Origin: Palauibacter sp022826685
GTDB taxonomy: Bacteria > Gemmatimonadota > Gemmatimonadetes > Palauibacterales > Palauibacteraceae
DNA length: 64,000 bases
Reading direction: 5' to 3' (one strand)
Assembly (NCBI RefSeq): GCF_965221685.1
Contig: NZ_OZ244907.1
Shown here: piece by piece, positions 1 to 8,391 of the stretch
Layout of the letters: each line of letters begins with the position of its first letter
Position numbering within the stretch: the stretch's first letter is position 1
Program-made: the position numbers and the translations under genes
Notes under the pieces: generated by a model
Database searches by the model: none
What the model saw: only the letters and a program-made list of their open reading frames with translations
What the model was told of the DNA's origin: nothing

Positions 1-2641
1 GTTCGATGTTGAACGCGTCTGGGTCCGGTGCCGGGACCACCCAAGTCTGGAAGCGATGGGTCGCCCGCAACCCTCCGGGATCGTTCGCCGTCACCTCGAT
101 CTCGGTCGTGTCCACCGACATCGGATCCAGCCAGAGCACCCCGTCCTCGATCCGCGCGGCCACCACCCCGGACTTGGCCGTCTCCACGGCGTAGGCCAGC
201 GAGTCGCCATCGGGATCGTCGAAGTAGTCATGTAGCACCAAATCGGCCGACGGACCCCCGGCCTGAAGCCGGTGCGCGGGAATCGTCGACCCCGCCAACG
301 GGCTCCGGTTGTCGGACTCCGCGAACAGCACCAACTCCTCGCCGCGAGCCAGCGCCAGACCCTCATAGCCCTCGGGCGCCACCGCCGACAACGGTTCAAA
401 CCCGACATGCACGGCGCCTCCGTCCGCGCTCGCGGACACCTCGAACACGGTGCTGACCGTGTCGCCGGGCAGCAACGAAACGACCTCGCGAGAGATCGTC
501 CCGCGTTGGACCGACAACGGAACGGTGAACGCGAACGGTGCCCCGGTGGCCAAATTCACCACCACCCGCGCCGGACTGGGCGCCAGCCGGTCGGCGGCAT
601 CCACCCGCACGAACTCCGGCCGGATGGAAAAGGGCGCACCCGGGTTGCTGTGGAGCGTGACCCACTCCAGCTCCGACAGGCCCGCGAACAAGCCCGGGGG
701 CAGCTCCGCAAGCTGGTTGTACTCAAGGCCGAGTTCGGCGAGCCTCGGCGTCCCGGCAAAAATGTCGGGGGGCAGTTCGGCAAGATCGTTACGCTGCAAG
801 GCCAGCCTGAACAGGTTGGGGAGTCCTTCGAAGACGTCCGGCGGCAACATTTTCATCCGATTTTCCTTAAGAAACAGCCGCTGAAGCATCGGCGTTTCCA
901 ACAGGAGTCCGGGCGGCAACCCCGTCAATTCGTTCCTCTCAAGATCCAAACGATGGATATTCGGGACCTCCGAAAACAGATCCGCCGCTAGCTCGGTCAG
1001 CCGGTTGTCCCCGACCCTAAGGTCGGCCAAGCGCGACAGGCCGGAGAATATGCCCTCCGGCAGTGAGGTCAGCTCGTTCCCCCGTATCGTCAATAGCTCG
1101 ATGTTCGAAAGCCCGTCGAAGACATCCTCCGGCAGCTCCGTCAGACCATTGTGCGAGAGATGCAGGTTCTTCAGGCTCGACAGCCCCTCGAAGATGTCCG
1201 ACGGAAGCTGTGTCAACTCGTTCGACCCCAAGTCCAGAGTCCTTAGCCGCGACAGGCCCCCGAAGATGTCCGGGGTCAACACAGACAGTCGATTGTCACC
1301 GAGGTCCAAGATTTGCAGTTGACCCAGGTGGGCCAGCAAACGGGGCGGTAGTTCCACCAATTGGTTGTCATCGAGATACAACGACCGCAACCGGGACAGT
1401 CCGTCAAAAACGCCCGCCGGGAGCTCGGCCAACTCGTTCTCATGCAGGTACAGAACCTCCAGCGCCACAAGCCCGGCGAAGTCGCCGCTCGCAAGCCGCG
1501 TGATGCCCTTCCGATGCAGTTGAAGAAGATCGATTCTTCCGAGCGCCGCCTCGGTCACCTCCGCGCAACCCGAGACTTGCACGTGATGGAATTGAACGAG
1601 GCGATCTACGATCACCGCACTCACCGCCGGCGTCCGGTTGCATATGCCCTCGTCCGACACCGCCGTCGCGTCGAACCCCGCTTCGAGTCCCCCCGCCGTC
1701 ACTACCATCCGCTGAGCGCCGGACTCCGGCCCCAGCGTCCAAACCGCCGCCGCCAGCCCGAGGCTGTCGGTCACCGTCACGCCCGGATCCGCCCGGCCCC
1801 CCCCGGCCTCGGGCTCGAATCGCACCGATGCTCCCCGAATCAGCCGTTCGGCTTCGTCCGTGACGCGGACCGTGACGGAATCCGGCAATGCGTGACCAAC
1901 CACGGCCCACTGATCCTCCCCGGAGAGTATCTCGACCGACGCCACCGCCTCGTCGGGGTGCAGCGCCGTGGCGGTGATCTCGACGCTGGCATCGTCGGCC
2001 GAGACCGCCAGCGTGTGCGGTCCCGGCTCCTGTCCCAACGTCCAAAGGGCCGCGACCACCCCCGTGCTGTCGGTTTGCGCCTCGACAGGCTCAACCCTGC
2101 CATCGCCAGCGCCCGGCTCGAACCGCACCGCCAATCCAGAGATCGGCGCGCCTCCGGCGTCCAGCACGCGCACGCCGACCGGCTCGATCAGCGAGAGTCC
2201 CGCTGCCGCACGCTGTCCCTCCCCAAACGCTTCGAGCACGTCCGCCAGCTGGCGTACGCGAACCAGCGCATGGTCGGACGACTCGGGAGTCCATGCCTGA
2301 ACTTGCGCCGTGCCGTTGCCGCGGGCCGTGACCGTGCCGTCGGTGTCCACCGTGAACACCGCCAAGTCCAGGCTATTCCAGCGCACCGCCTCTCCGCCCC
2401 GAACCGTGAACGCGAACCGGTCTCCGATGTGCGTCAGGGTCACGGAGTCCGGCACGATTTCGAGTGACGGCTCCGGCTCGATCACCGGATCTGAATCGCA
2501 CGAGCCCAGCACCGCCAGGAACACCGCGGCAGCTGCCACCGGCAGCCACCCCGGTGGCCTCGCGCTTCCGTCCGTCAAGTCTGCGGGCATGCCCGGATCG
2601 AGCGGCTCTCCACTCGTCACGGCGGGGATTCGGGTGCGCAT
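1..2641 (-). CDS. LRR/Ig-like surface lipoprotein, 3' end off window
   Basis: One open frame of at least 880 codons runs to the left edge without a stop, so the C-terminus is missing. The N-terminus has a hydrophobic segment ending LGSC, a lipoprotein signal. Next come a Big_2-like Ig domain (about residues 60-125) and two Big_1-like Ig repeats (about 145-330). About eleven 24-residue leucine-rich repeats follow (about 370-680), with the consensus L..L.L..N.L..LP..(I/V)F.GL. The visible end reads as a cadherin- or Ig-like domain. The protein is probably surface-exposed and binds other proteins or carbohydrate; its ligand cannot be read from sequence. An in-frame ATG at 2590 lies nearer the signal peptide and may be the true start, since neither ATG has a well-spaced Shine-Dalgarno sequence. 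It borders the mobile element on its 5' side. Confidence 0.85.
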   Translation of the reverse strand, partial: MRTRIPAVTSGEPLDPGMPADLTDGSARPPGWLPVAAAAVFLAVLGSCDSDPVIEPEPSLEIVPDSVTLTHIGDRFAFTVRGGEAVRWNSLDLAVFTVDTDGTVTARGNGTAQVQAWTPESSDHALVRVRQLADVLEAFGEGQRAAAGLSLIEPVGVRVLDAGGAPISGLAVRFEPGAGDGRVEPVEAQTDSTGVVAALWTLGQEPGPHTLAVSADDASVEITATALHPDEAVASVEILSGEDQWAVVGHALPDSVTVRVTDEAERLIRGASVRFEPEAGGGRADPGVTVTDSLGLAAAVWTLGPESGAQRMVVTAGGLEAGFDATAVSDEGICNRTPAVSAVIVDRLVQFHHVQVSGCAEVTEAALGRIDLLQLHRKGITRLASGDFAGLVALEVLYLHENELAELPAGVFDGLSRLRSLYLDDNQLVELPPRLLAHLGQLQILDLGDNRLSVLTPDIFGGLSRLRTLDLGSNELTQLPSDIFEGLSSLKNLHLSHNGLTELPEDVFDGLSNIELLTIRGNELTSLPEGIFSGLSRLADLRVGDNRLTELAADLFSEVPNIHRLDLERNELTGLPPGLLLETPMLQRLFLKENRMKMLPPDVFEGLPNLFRLALQRNDLAELPPDIFAGTPRLAELGLEYNQLAELPPGLFAGLSELEWVTLHSNPGAPFSIRPEFVRVDAADRLAPSPARVVVNLATGAPFAFTVPLSVQRGTISREVVSLLPGDTVSTVFEVSASADGGAVHVGFEPLSAVAPEGYEGLALARGEELVLFAESDNRSPLAGSTIPAHRLQAGGPSADLVLHDYFDDPDGDSLAYAVETAKSGVVAARIEDGVLWLDPMSVDTTEIEVTANDPGGLRATHRFQTWVVPAPDPDAFNIE

Positions 2642-3542
2642 CTTCTTGGTTGACTCAGTACTCGTGGATTTCCCGGACCAAGAGGGTGTCGTCGCGCTCC
2701 GGGGACTGGCGGCGAACCCCATGTGCCCTAAAAGATGCCCGCACCGAGGCTCATCGAGCAAACGGACGATCTGCTCGGGAGGCGAGACGCCGAGTACTGC
2801 GGGGCGGCCCACCGAGACGCTGCCGAAGCATTCCTCCACCCCGTTGGCGACGACATCCGATGGCCCGGATACGTTCCGAGACAGGCTGAGACACCATTGG
2901 ACATCACAGCGTTTCCGAAGGGTTGACCGCCTCGCGGGAGGCTCTCCAGCGTCTTGGACATGGAGACGCCGAAGCAGCAGTTCAGCACACGGGGCAGCGT
3001 TCCCCTCGGGACCGCCGCGCCGTCCACGATGGCCGGACTGAAACCTGTTGCGGATGGAGTCCGTAGGATGCGGCCCTTCGGGTCACCGAAGCCCGGAGGG
3101 CCGCACGATCGAACGAGGCGAAAGACTGGAGGACACGCAAGTAGCCAGGTTGATCCACCCCGCGGCGGAACCGGCGCCCGCGTCCATCGACACCGGCGCT
3201 GGTGGGATTATTTGCCGCTCGGCATTGCGGGCGGCATGGACGACCCGGCATCGCCAGCCTCCGTCCCACCGCCAGCCGCGCTTCGCGAGGTCCGTCTGAA
3301 CGCTTTCCCCGGAGCGGTCGCGGGAGTGCTCCGCCGCCACGCCGGCGGCGGCCAGAGACGACCTTGGGACAGGTCGCCGCAGGGCATGTTGGACGCGACT
3401 AAGGTCGGGGAGCCAGCGTACCCTGGGTATAACCGCAGGGCTGGCGAGGGACGTTGCCCCTTCGATCCCCAACAGACCCGCGCTCCGGTGGATTGCGCGG
3501 GTGGGGGCGTCGCCCCCCTTCCCCCCGTGACGGCGCATCGCG
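2642..3542. other. Non-coding stretch between LRR gene and mob genes
   Basis: About 900 bases hold no convincing gene. The open frames on both strands have unnatural composition and no recognisable motif. The right part carries the putative oriT (3412-3445) and a G/C hairpin at 3503-3517 (GGGGG, five-base loop, CCCCC) just before mobC. The left end of the mobile element must lie here or further left. I found no direct repeat matching the right junction near 6740-6790, and no piece of the missing 3' end of the gamma-glutamyltransferase gene. Confidence 0.6.
3412..3445. other. Putative oriT inverted repeat
   Basis: Two nested complementary arms, GCCAG-(CGTA)-CCCTG and CAGGG-CTGGC, surround the 10-base centre GGTATAACCG. 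A four-base bulge sits on the left arm. An imperfect inverted repeat about 100 bases upstream of mobC and the relaxase gene is where an origin of transfer is expected in small mobilizable elements. The nick site cannot be assigned from sequence. Confidence 0.45.
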
Positions 3543-3881
3543 ATGGCTAGACGCCGCCCGGTCATCGTCGCCGTCCGCCTCACGCCGGACGAGTCCGCCG
3601 ACTGGCGGGCCAAGGCGAAGGCCGCCGGCGTGCCGCTCTCGGCGCTGATACGCCGGGCGATGGCGCATACGCGGACTTGGACGGCCCCGGCTGCCGAGGT
3701 CGAGCGCGAGCGCACCCGGCAGGTCTCCCGCATCGGGAACAACCTCAACCAGATCGCACGGTGGGCGAACACCCACCGGAGCGCCATCGAGGCGGTCGAG
3801 GTCATCGGCCACCTCGTCGCCATCAAGCGGGCGCTCGCGGCGCTGGCTCGCTTCGAGAGCCCGGATCGCGGTGCACGTTAA
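3543..3881 (+). CDS. mobC: MobC-like relaxosome accessory protein
   Basis: This 112-residue basic protein has a ribbon-helix-helix-like start (VAVRLTPDESADWRAKAKAAG) followed by a conserved MobC-type segment (GNNLNQIARWAN) near residue 75. MobC proteins bind oriT and help the relaxase open the strands. It lies directly upstream of the relaxase gene, overlapping it by 11 bases, which is the normal order in mobilization operons. No strong Shine-Dalgarno sequence precedes the ATG. The function is assigned from family resemblance plus context. Confidence 0.8.
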   Translation: MARRRPVIVAVRLTPDESADWRAKAKAAGVPLSALIRRAMAHTRTWTAPAAEVERERTRQVSRIGNNLNQIARWANTHRSAIEAVEVIGHLVAIKRALAALARFESPDRGAR

Positions 3882-5442
3882 GTTCCTGGCCCGAGGGACC
3901 GGATCGGCGCGGGCCGCGGCCAAGTACCTCCTCGGGGAGCGGGACGCGGCCGGGAAGGCGCGTGAGGGCGTCGAGGTCCTCCGCGGGGATCCGAACGAAG
4001 TGGCCGCCGTGGCCGACACGCTGGAGTTCGAGCACCGGTACACCTCCGGCGTGATCGCGTGGGCGCCGGAGGACCAGCCGACCGACGCCGAGATCGAGGA
4101 GGTCGTGGACGCGTTCGAGGACACGGCATGGGCGGGACTGGAGCCCGACCGCTACGCCTGGACTGCCGTGCTGCACCGCGAGCGCGGCGGCGGCGCTCAC
4201 GTCCATGTCCTCGCCGCGCGGTGCGACCTGGAGACCGGACGTAGCCTCAACATCGCGCCGCCAGGCTGGGAGAAGACCTTCGGCCCCCTCCGGGACGCCT
4301 TCAATCACGAACACGGCTGGGCTCGCCCGGACGATCCGGCGCGGGCCAGGGTGGAGCAACCCGGACACCGTGCCTACATCGAGGCGGCACGGCTCCGGGC
4401 CGGGCTCCGGCTCGAAGCCTCACCTCGCGACCTGATCCGGGACTACCTGCTCCAGCGGGTCGAGCACGGGATGGTGCGGAACCGGGCCGATGTCGTCGCC
4501 GCGCTCCGGGAGGCGGGTCTCGAAGTGCCGCGCCGGGGCAAGGACTACCTCACCGCGCTGGACCCCGAGACCGGGGACCGGTGGCGACTCAAAGGAGAAC
4601 TGTATGGAGAGAACTTCGACCGCGAACGATTTGACCGACCGGCTGCGGAGACGACTGGAGATCGAGCGGCGGGAGATCGAGGAGTTGACCGCGAGCGAGC
4701 TGAGGAAGCTCGCCGAGAACTCGCGGCGCGTCGCGAGGAACGCGCTCGGTACAATCGAGCGCGATACGGAGGAGGCGACCGGGAAGATGCGCGAGTTGCT
4801 CGCCAAGGCGTGGCAACGGCCCCTGATCGTAGGCCTGAGTCTTTGGCTCGGTTTCTTCGGCGGAAGCTGGGCGACGATGCGCTGGTTGGCGACGAGTATC
4901 CAGGACCGGATCGAGACCTTGGGGGAGCTGGACACGCGGACCGAGTGGGCGCGCACGATGCTGGCCGAGATCGAGGAGACGACCTGGGGCGTCGAGTTGA
5001 TGGAGAGCAGCGGGGAGCGGTGGGTGTCGCTGCCCGCCGGCACGCCGGTCCGAACGGCCTTCACCATGGACGGGCGGCCCTACTTGAAGCTGTCGAGAGA
5101 GTGAGGAGGAAGCGGCATGACCGAACTGGAGAGGCAGTTGACGGAGGCCTTGAAGACGTTGTCCGTGCAGTACGAGCGGGCACAGCGGCGGCACTCCGGG
5201 CAGATCGAAGCCTTGCGAGGGTACGTCGAAGTCTTGCGAGAGTACGTCGAAGCCTTGAGGCAGCACGCCGAGCGGCAGAGCGGGGAGAACGAAGCCTTGA
5301 GGACGCGAATCGAGTGGCTGGACGGGCAAGTTACACGCTTGGCCGAGTCGTACGGCACGCTCGCCGCAACCTTGTGATGATGATCGCGGCGTTGCAGCGG
5401 CGCTTGCCGGGCCGCGACCGCGATCATGGGTGGAGCCGCTGA
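3871..5442 (+). CDS. mobA: Relaxase (mobilization nuclease)
   Basis: The first 200 or so residues of this 523-residue protein match the relaxase/mobilization nuclease fold. A candidate nicking tyrosine is Y19 (AAKYLLG), and the metal-binding motif III is GGGAHVHVLAARCDLETG. Such enzymes cut oriT and stay covalently attached to the DNA end during conjugative transfer. The GTG start overlaps the mobC stop. The C-terminal third (from 4604) is Arg/Glu/Asp-rich and low in complexity because the same DNA also encodes the mobB- and mobD-like genes in another frame, as in ColE1 mbeA (517 residues, nested mbeB and mbeD). How much of this tail is functional is uncertain. Confidence 0.85.
   Translation: MHVKFLARGTGSARAAAKYLLGERDAAGKAREGVEVLRGDPNEVAAVADTLEFEHRYTSGVIAWAPEDQPTDAEIEEVVDAFEDTAWAGLEPDRYAWTAVLHRERGGGAHVHVLAARCDLETGRSLNIAPPGWEKTFGPLRDAFNHEHGWARPDDPARARVEQPGHRAYIEAARLRAGLRLEASPRDLIRDYLLQRVEHGMVRNRADVVAALREAGLEVPRRGKDYLTALDPETGDRWRLKGELYGENFDRERFDRPAAETTGDRAAGDRGVDRERAEEARRELAARREERARYNRARYGGGDREDARVARQGVATAPDRRPESLARFLRRKLGDDALVGDEYPGPDRDLGGAGHADRVGAHDAGRDRGDDLGRRVDGEQRGAVGVAARRHAGPNGLHHGRAALLEAVERVRRKRHDRTGEAVDGGLEDVVRAVRAGTAAALRADRSLARVRRSLARVRRSLEAARRAAERGERSLEDANRVAGRASYTLGRVVRHARRNLVMMIAALQRRLPGRDRDHGWSR
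4604..5104 (+). CDS. MobB/MbeB-like membrane mobilization protein, nested in relaxase gene
   Basis: This 166-residue protein lies wholly inside the relaxase gene in a different frame. Its own ribosome site (AAGGAG, about six bases before the ATG) supports translation. The N-terminal 75 residues are charged and helical, like the MbeB/MobB coiled-coil region. A transmembrane segment follows (about residues 78-100, GLSLWLGFFGGSW), then a short soluble tail. In ColE1-type systems the equivalent protein tethers the relaxosome to the membrane and stabilises relaxase at oriT. The assignment rests on position, length and topology more than on sequence identity. Confidence 0.72.
   Translation: MERTSTANDLTDRLRRRLEIERREIEELTASELRKLAENSRRVARNALGTIERDTEEATGKMRELLAKAWQRPLIVGLSLWLGFFGGSWATMRWLATSIQDRIETLGELDTRTEWARTMLAEIEETTWGVELMESSGERWVSLPAGTPVRTAFTMDGRPYLKLSRE
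5117..5377 (+). CDS. MobD/MbeD-like coiled-coil protein, nested in relaxase gene
   Basis: The 86 residues are almost entirely amphipathic helix with heptad-like repeats (EALRGYVEVLREYVEALRQH), as in the MbeD/MobD family. A strong ribosome site (GAGGAGG) precedes the ATG, and the gene starts 12 bases after the mobB-like stop in the same frame. It sits inside the 3' end of the relaxase gene, the position of mbeD in ColE1. MbeD-type proteins are linked to mobilization and entry exclusion; which role applies here is unknown. Confidence 0.68.
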   Translation: MTELERQLTEALKTLSVQYERAQRRHSGQIEALRGYVEVLREYVEALRQHAERQSGENEALRTRIEWLDGQVTRLAESYGTLAATL

Positions 5443-5519
5443 TGAAATCTGGCGCGGACGGCCTCCCGCAGCGAGCTTTGATGAGCGCAGATCGTGCGGT
5501 CCATCACACGAGGAATCGA

Positions 5520-6737
5520 ATGATGGCACGCACGAAACGAAGTCGGCGCTCCTACGGCGCCGGTGAATGGGGCCGGAACCGGGTGAGGGTCTTCCCTGAT
5601 CCGAAGACCGGCATCTACCAGATCGAGTGGCGCGAGAATGGGCGCAGGCTCACGAGATCGCTAAAGCACCGCGATTGGGCCAGGGCCAAGCGGCAGGCGG
5701 ACGAGGTTGCCGCTGGCTTGGCGGTCCACGAGCCCGCCGGCAAGGCGGAAGCCGAGCCGGAGCCGCTCACCCTGGAACGGCTTTTTGACATCTACGGCGA
5801 AGAGGTAACGCCCACCAAGACCCGGCATTCGCGGGGTCACGACCGGGCCGCCATGCACATGTTCCTCCGGTTCTTCGGACGGAACCGCGACCCGGCCACC
5901 CTTTCCCAAAGGGACTGGGACCGCTTCATCCGGGCGCGGCGCGCGGGAAGGACCGGGCCGAGCGGCAAGCCCGTGGGCGACCGGATGGTCGAATACGACC
6001 TCAAGTTCCTGATCGCGGTGCTCAACTGGGCCGCGCGGTCGAGAGATGAGCACGGTCGTCTGCTCCTCGACAGGAACCCGCTCAAGGGCCTCAGGAGGCC
6101 CACGGAGAAGAACCCGAACCGGGTGGTGCTCGCGGAGACGGAGTACCGGGCGCTCCTGAAGGTATCGCGCCGGATGGACTGGCGGTTCCGCGTCGCGCTC
6201 GTGCTCGCGCATGAGACCGGACACCGAATCGGTGCCATCCGCCAGCTTCGGTGGTGCGACATCGACTTCGAGGGTGGGGCCATCCTCTGGCGCGCCGAAC
6301 ACGACAAGTCGGGTCGTGAACACGCCACACCCGTCACCGCCGAGGCGCTCGCCGTTCTGGACGAGGCGCGGAACAGGAACCCCGGACCCGGGGATGCTCC
6401 GGTGATGCCCTCGCCCCGGAACTCGTCGACTTGCATGGGAGCCACGTTAGCACAAGTGTGGTGGCGCAAGGCCGAGAGGCTTGCAGGGCTGGAGCGCAAG
6501 CGCGGTCGCGGCTGGCACTCGCTGAGGCGGAAGTTCGCCAGCGACCTCATGGACCAGCCGCTGAAGGTGCTTTGCGAGCTGGGCGGGTGGAGGACGGCCA
6601 AGACCGTGCTTCAGTGTTACCAGCGAGCGGACGAAGGACAGCTTCGGAAGGCACTGGACGCACGCCGGAGAGCTTGCGGCCAGATCCGCAATTCGGCGGG
6701 AATCAATTGGCTGGAATCCGACGAGCCAATCTCATAA
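5520..6737 (+). CDS. int: Tyrosine recombinase/integrase of the mobile element
   Basis: This 405-residue site-specific recombinase has an N-terminal arm-binding and SAM-like core-binding region, then a catalytic domain with all expected residues: Arg236 (GHRIGAIRQLRW), Lys263 (DKSG), His333 and Arg336 (WHSLRRKF), Trp357 (GGWRTAK) and the nucleophile Tyr367 (QCYQ). It should integrate and excise the element. I chose the ATG at 5520 because AGGA lies six bases upstream. A longer in-frame start at 5430 would overlap the relaxase end and adds 30 unconserved residues. The gene ends about 20 bases from the truncated gamma-glutamyltransferase, so the right attachment site should be close to 6740-6790. 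Confidence 0.9.
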   Translation: MMARTKRSRRSYGAGEWGRNRVRVFPDPKTGIYQIEWRENGRRLTRSLKHRDWARAKRQADEVAAGLAVHEPAGKAEAEPEPLTLERLFDIYGEEVTPTKTRHSRGHDRAAMHMFLRFFGRNRDPATLSQRDWDRFIRARRAGRTGPSGKPVGDRMVEYDLKFLIAVLNWAARSRDEHGRLLLDRNPLKGLRRPTEKNPNRVVLAETEYRALLKVSRRMDWRFRVALVLAHETGHRIGAIRQLRWCDIDFEGGAILWRAEHDKSGREHATPVTAEALAVLDEARNRNPGPGDAPVMPSPRNSSTCMGATLAQVWWRKAERLAGLERKRGRGWHSLRRKFASDLMDQPLKVLCELGGWRTAKTVLQCYQRADEGQLRKALDARRRACGQIRNSAGINWLESDEPIS

Positions 6738-6759
6738 GATCAATGCACATAAGCAGATA

Positions 6760-8295
6760 TCAGCCAAACACCATCCGCTTGCCGGGCGCCATCACATTGG
6801 CCAGGTCAGGGTCCAGGTTGAACTGGCCCATGCGGTTGCCCAGGCCGAATCCCCATCCCGGAATCATGGGAGTGAAGGTGTGGCCGTCGCTCTCGGTGAG
6901 GGAGAACATGTTGCCCTCGTCGTCCATCACATTCAGGGAGGACGTGTCGAAGGAGTGAGCCTCCGAGTCCGCCGCGTCGGCCCCCGGGAGGTTCTGCACA
7001 GCGTCTGTGGGTCGACCTCCCGCCGCCTCGAAGCTCGCAGGCGCGCCCTCCGCCACCGCCGCCATCCGTGCCGGATCGCCCCACGGAGGCATGTCCTGGA
7101 ACGCGCGATTCTCGTCGATGAGCCCGATGCGCTCGCGCGCGTACGCCTTCCCGTACAATCCCTCCGGAGCGGGCGCGAAATCCGGATCCCCGACGTACCT
7201 GTGGGCGTCCGCCATGGCGAGGTCGATCACCTGTGAGACGAGGTGGATGTACTCCGGCGTGTTGTAGCCGAGGGCGCGCAGATCGTAGTTCTCCAGCATG
7301 TTCAGCATCAGGATGATGCGCGGCCCCTGACTCCATCCGTCGCCGGTGTGGACATCGTAGCCGTTGAAGCGGGTCCCCAGCGGCTCCTCCCACCGACTCT
7401 CGTATCCCGCCATGTCCTCGTACCGGACGATGCCGTCGTGCTCCCGGAAGAAGCGGTCCACAGCGCGCGCGGGGTCCCCCCGGTAGAAGGCGTCCCGCGC
7501 GGCACGGATCCCGTCGGAACGGCTTCCTCCCGCCGCCAGCGCCTGCCGCTCGGCCTCCATCATGTAGCGGATGAGCCGCCCCAGGTCGGCGTTCACCATG
7601 AGATCGCCCAGCCGCTGCTCGCCGACCCCGTTGGGGAACCAGAAGTCGCGATTGTAGGGAAAGGCGAGGATCCCCTCCGTCTGATCCCCGATCATCCACT
7701 TCTGCATCTTGTAGAGGTGATAGCCCTCCTCGGCGATGCGCAGCGTGGGCTGCGCGGCCTCGCCGAAACCGAGGGTGCCGAAGCGGTCGAGAGCGGCGAG
7801 CCAGACGTCCACGTCCGCGGGAATCAGCGCGTTGTTGATGGGCGACTTGCCGTGTTCGAGGAAATGGTCGAGGGTGGCGAGCGCGGGTGAGGTCCCCGCC
7901 CCGACCCGGGTGATCACGCGGTCCTCGGCCGCGACGTAGAGGATGAGCGGCGCGACCCCGGTCCATCCCGCGTAGTCCATCTTGAGCGCCTTGAGCGCCA
8001 TCCCAGCGGTCACCCCGGCATCGAAGGCGTTGCCTCCGGCCCTGAGTACGTCGTAACCGGCCTGCGTGGCGAGATAATGCCCGGAGGAGATCACCCCGTG
8101 CGTGCCCATGACGCGCGGCCGCATCGCCTCGACGTTGCCGGCGTCGTGGACGGCGCCGTGACTCCGGAACGGAGCGATGGTGGTGAAGACGCCTTCCTCG
8201 GCGGCTGCGGATTCCTCCGGGGCGTCCATCCCCGGACCGCACGACGCGACGAGTGCCAGAGCTGCGACCGCGACCATACGTCCGAAAGGCTTCAT
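6760..8295 (-). pseudogene. Gamma-glutamyltransferase-family lipoprotein, 3'-truncated
   Basis: The 511 residues begin with a lipoprotein signal (LALVASCGPG) after a strong AGGAGGA ribosome site. The start at 8295 is chosen over an upstream GTG at 8328. The body matches the Ntn-hydrolase GGT family: GTHGVISSGHYLATQAG, GGNAFDAGVTAG, and the autoprocessing region with a candidate nucleophile Thr in FDTSSLNVMDDEGN. The frame stops abruptly after APGKRMVFG, where GGT proteins normally continue about 100 residues through a conserved Gly-Gly oxyanion motif and the final core strands. The cut lies beside the integrase gene, so insertion of the element probably removed the 3' end. The product is unlikely to be active. 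Confidence 0.75.
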
Positions 8296-8391
8296 CGCGC
8301 CATCCTCCTGTATCCGCTCGCTTCCCACAATCCTGAAGCTACTCCCGCGGATCGCCCCGGCAACGACGCAACGCCGCGTTCCCGCGGGACG

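Noticed and set aside
2642..3542. Remnant of the gamma-glutamyltransferase 3' end or a tRNA attachment site left of the mob genes
   Set aside because: I read parts of this region in several minus-strand frames and looked for tRNA-like stems; nothing matched GGT motifs or a tRNA, and no direct repeat of the right junction was seen by eye.
3083..3826. Minus-strand open frame over the mobC upstream region
   Set aside because: It overlaps mobC and the putative oriT; no motif, Arg/Ser/Ala-rich shadow.
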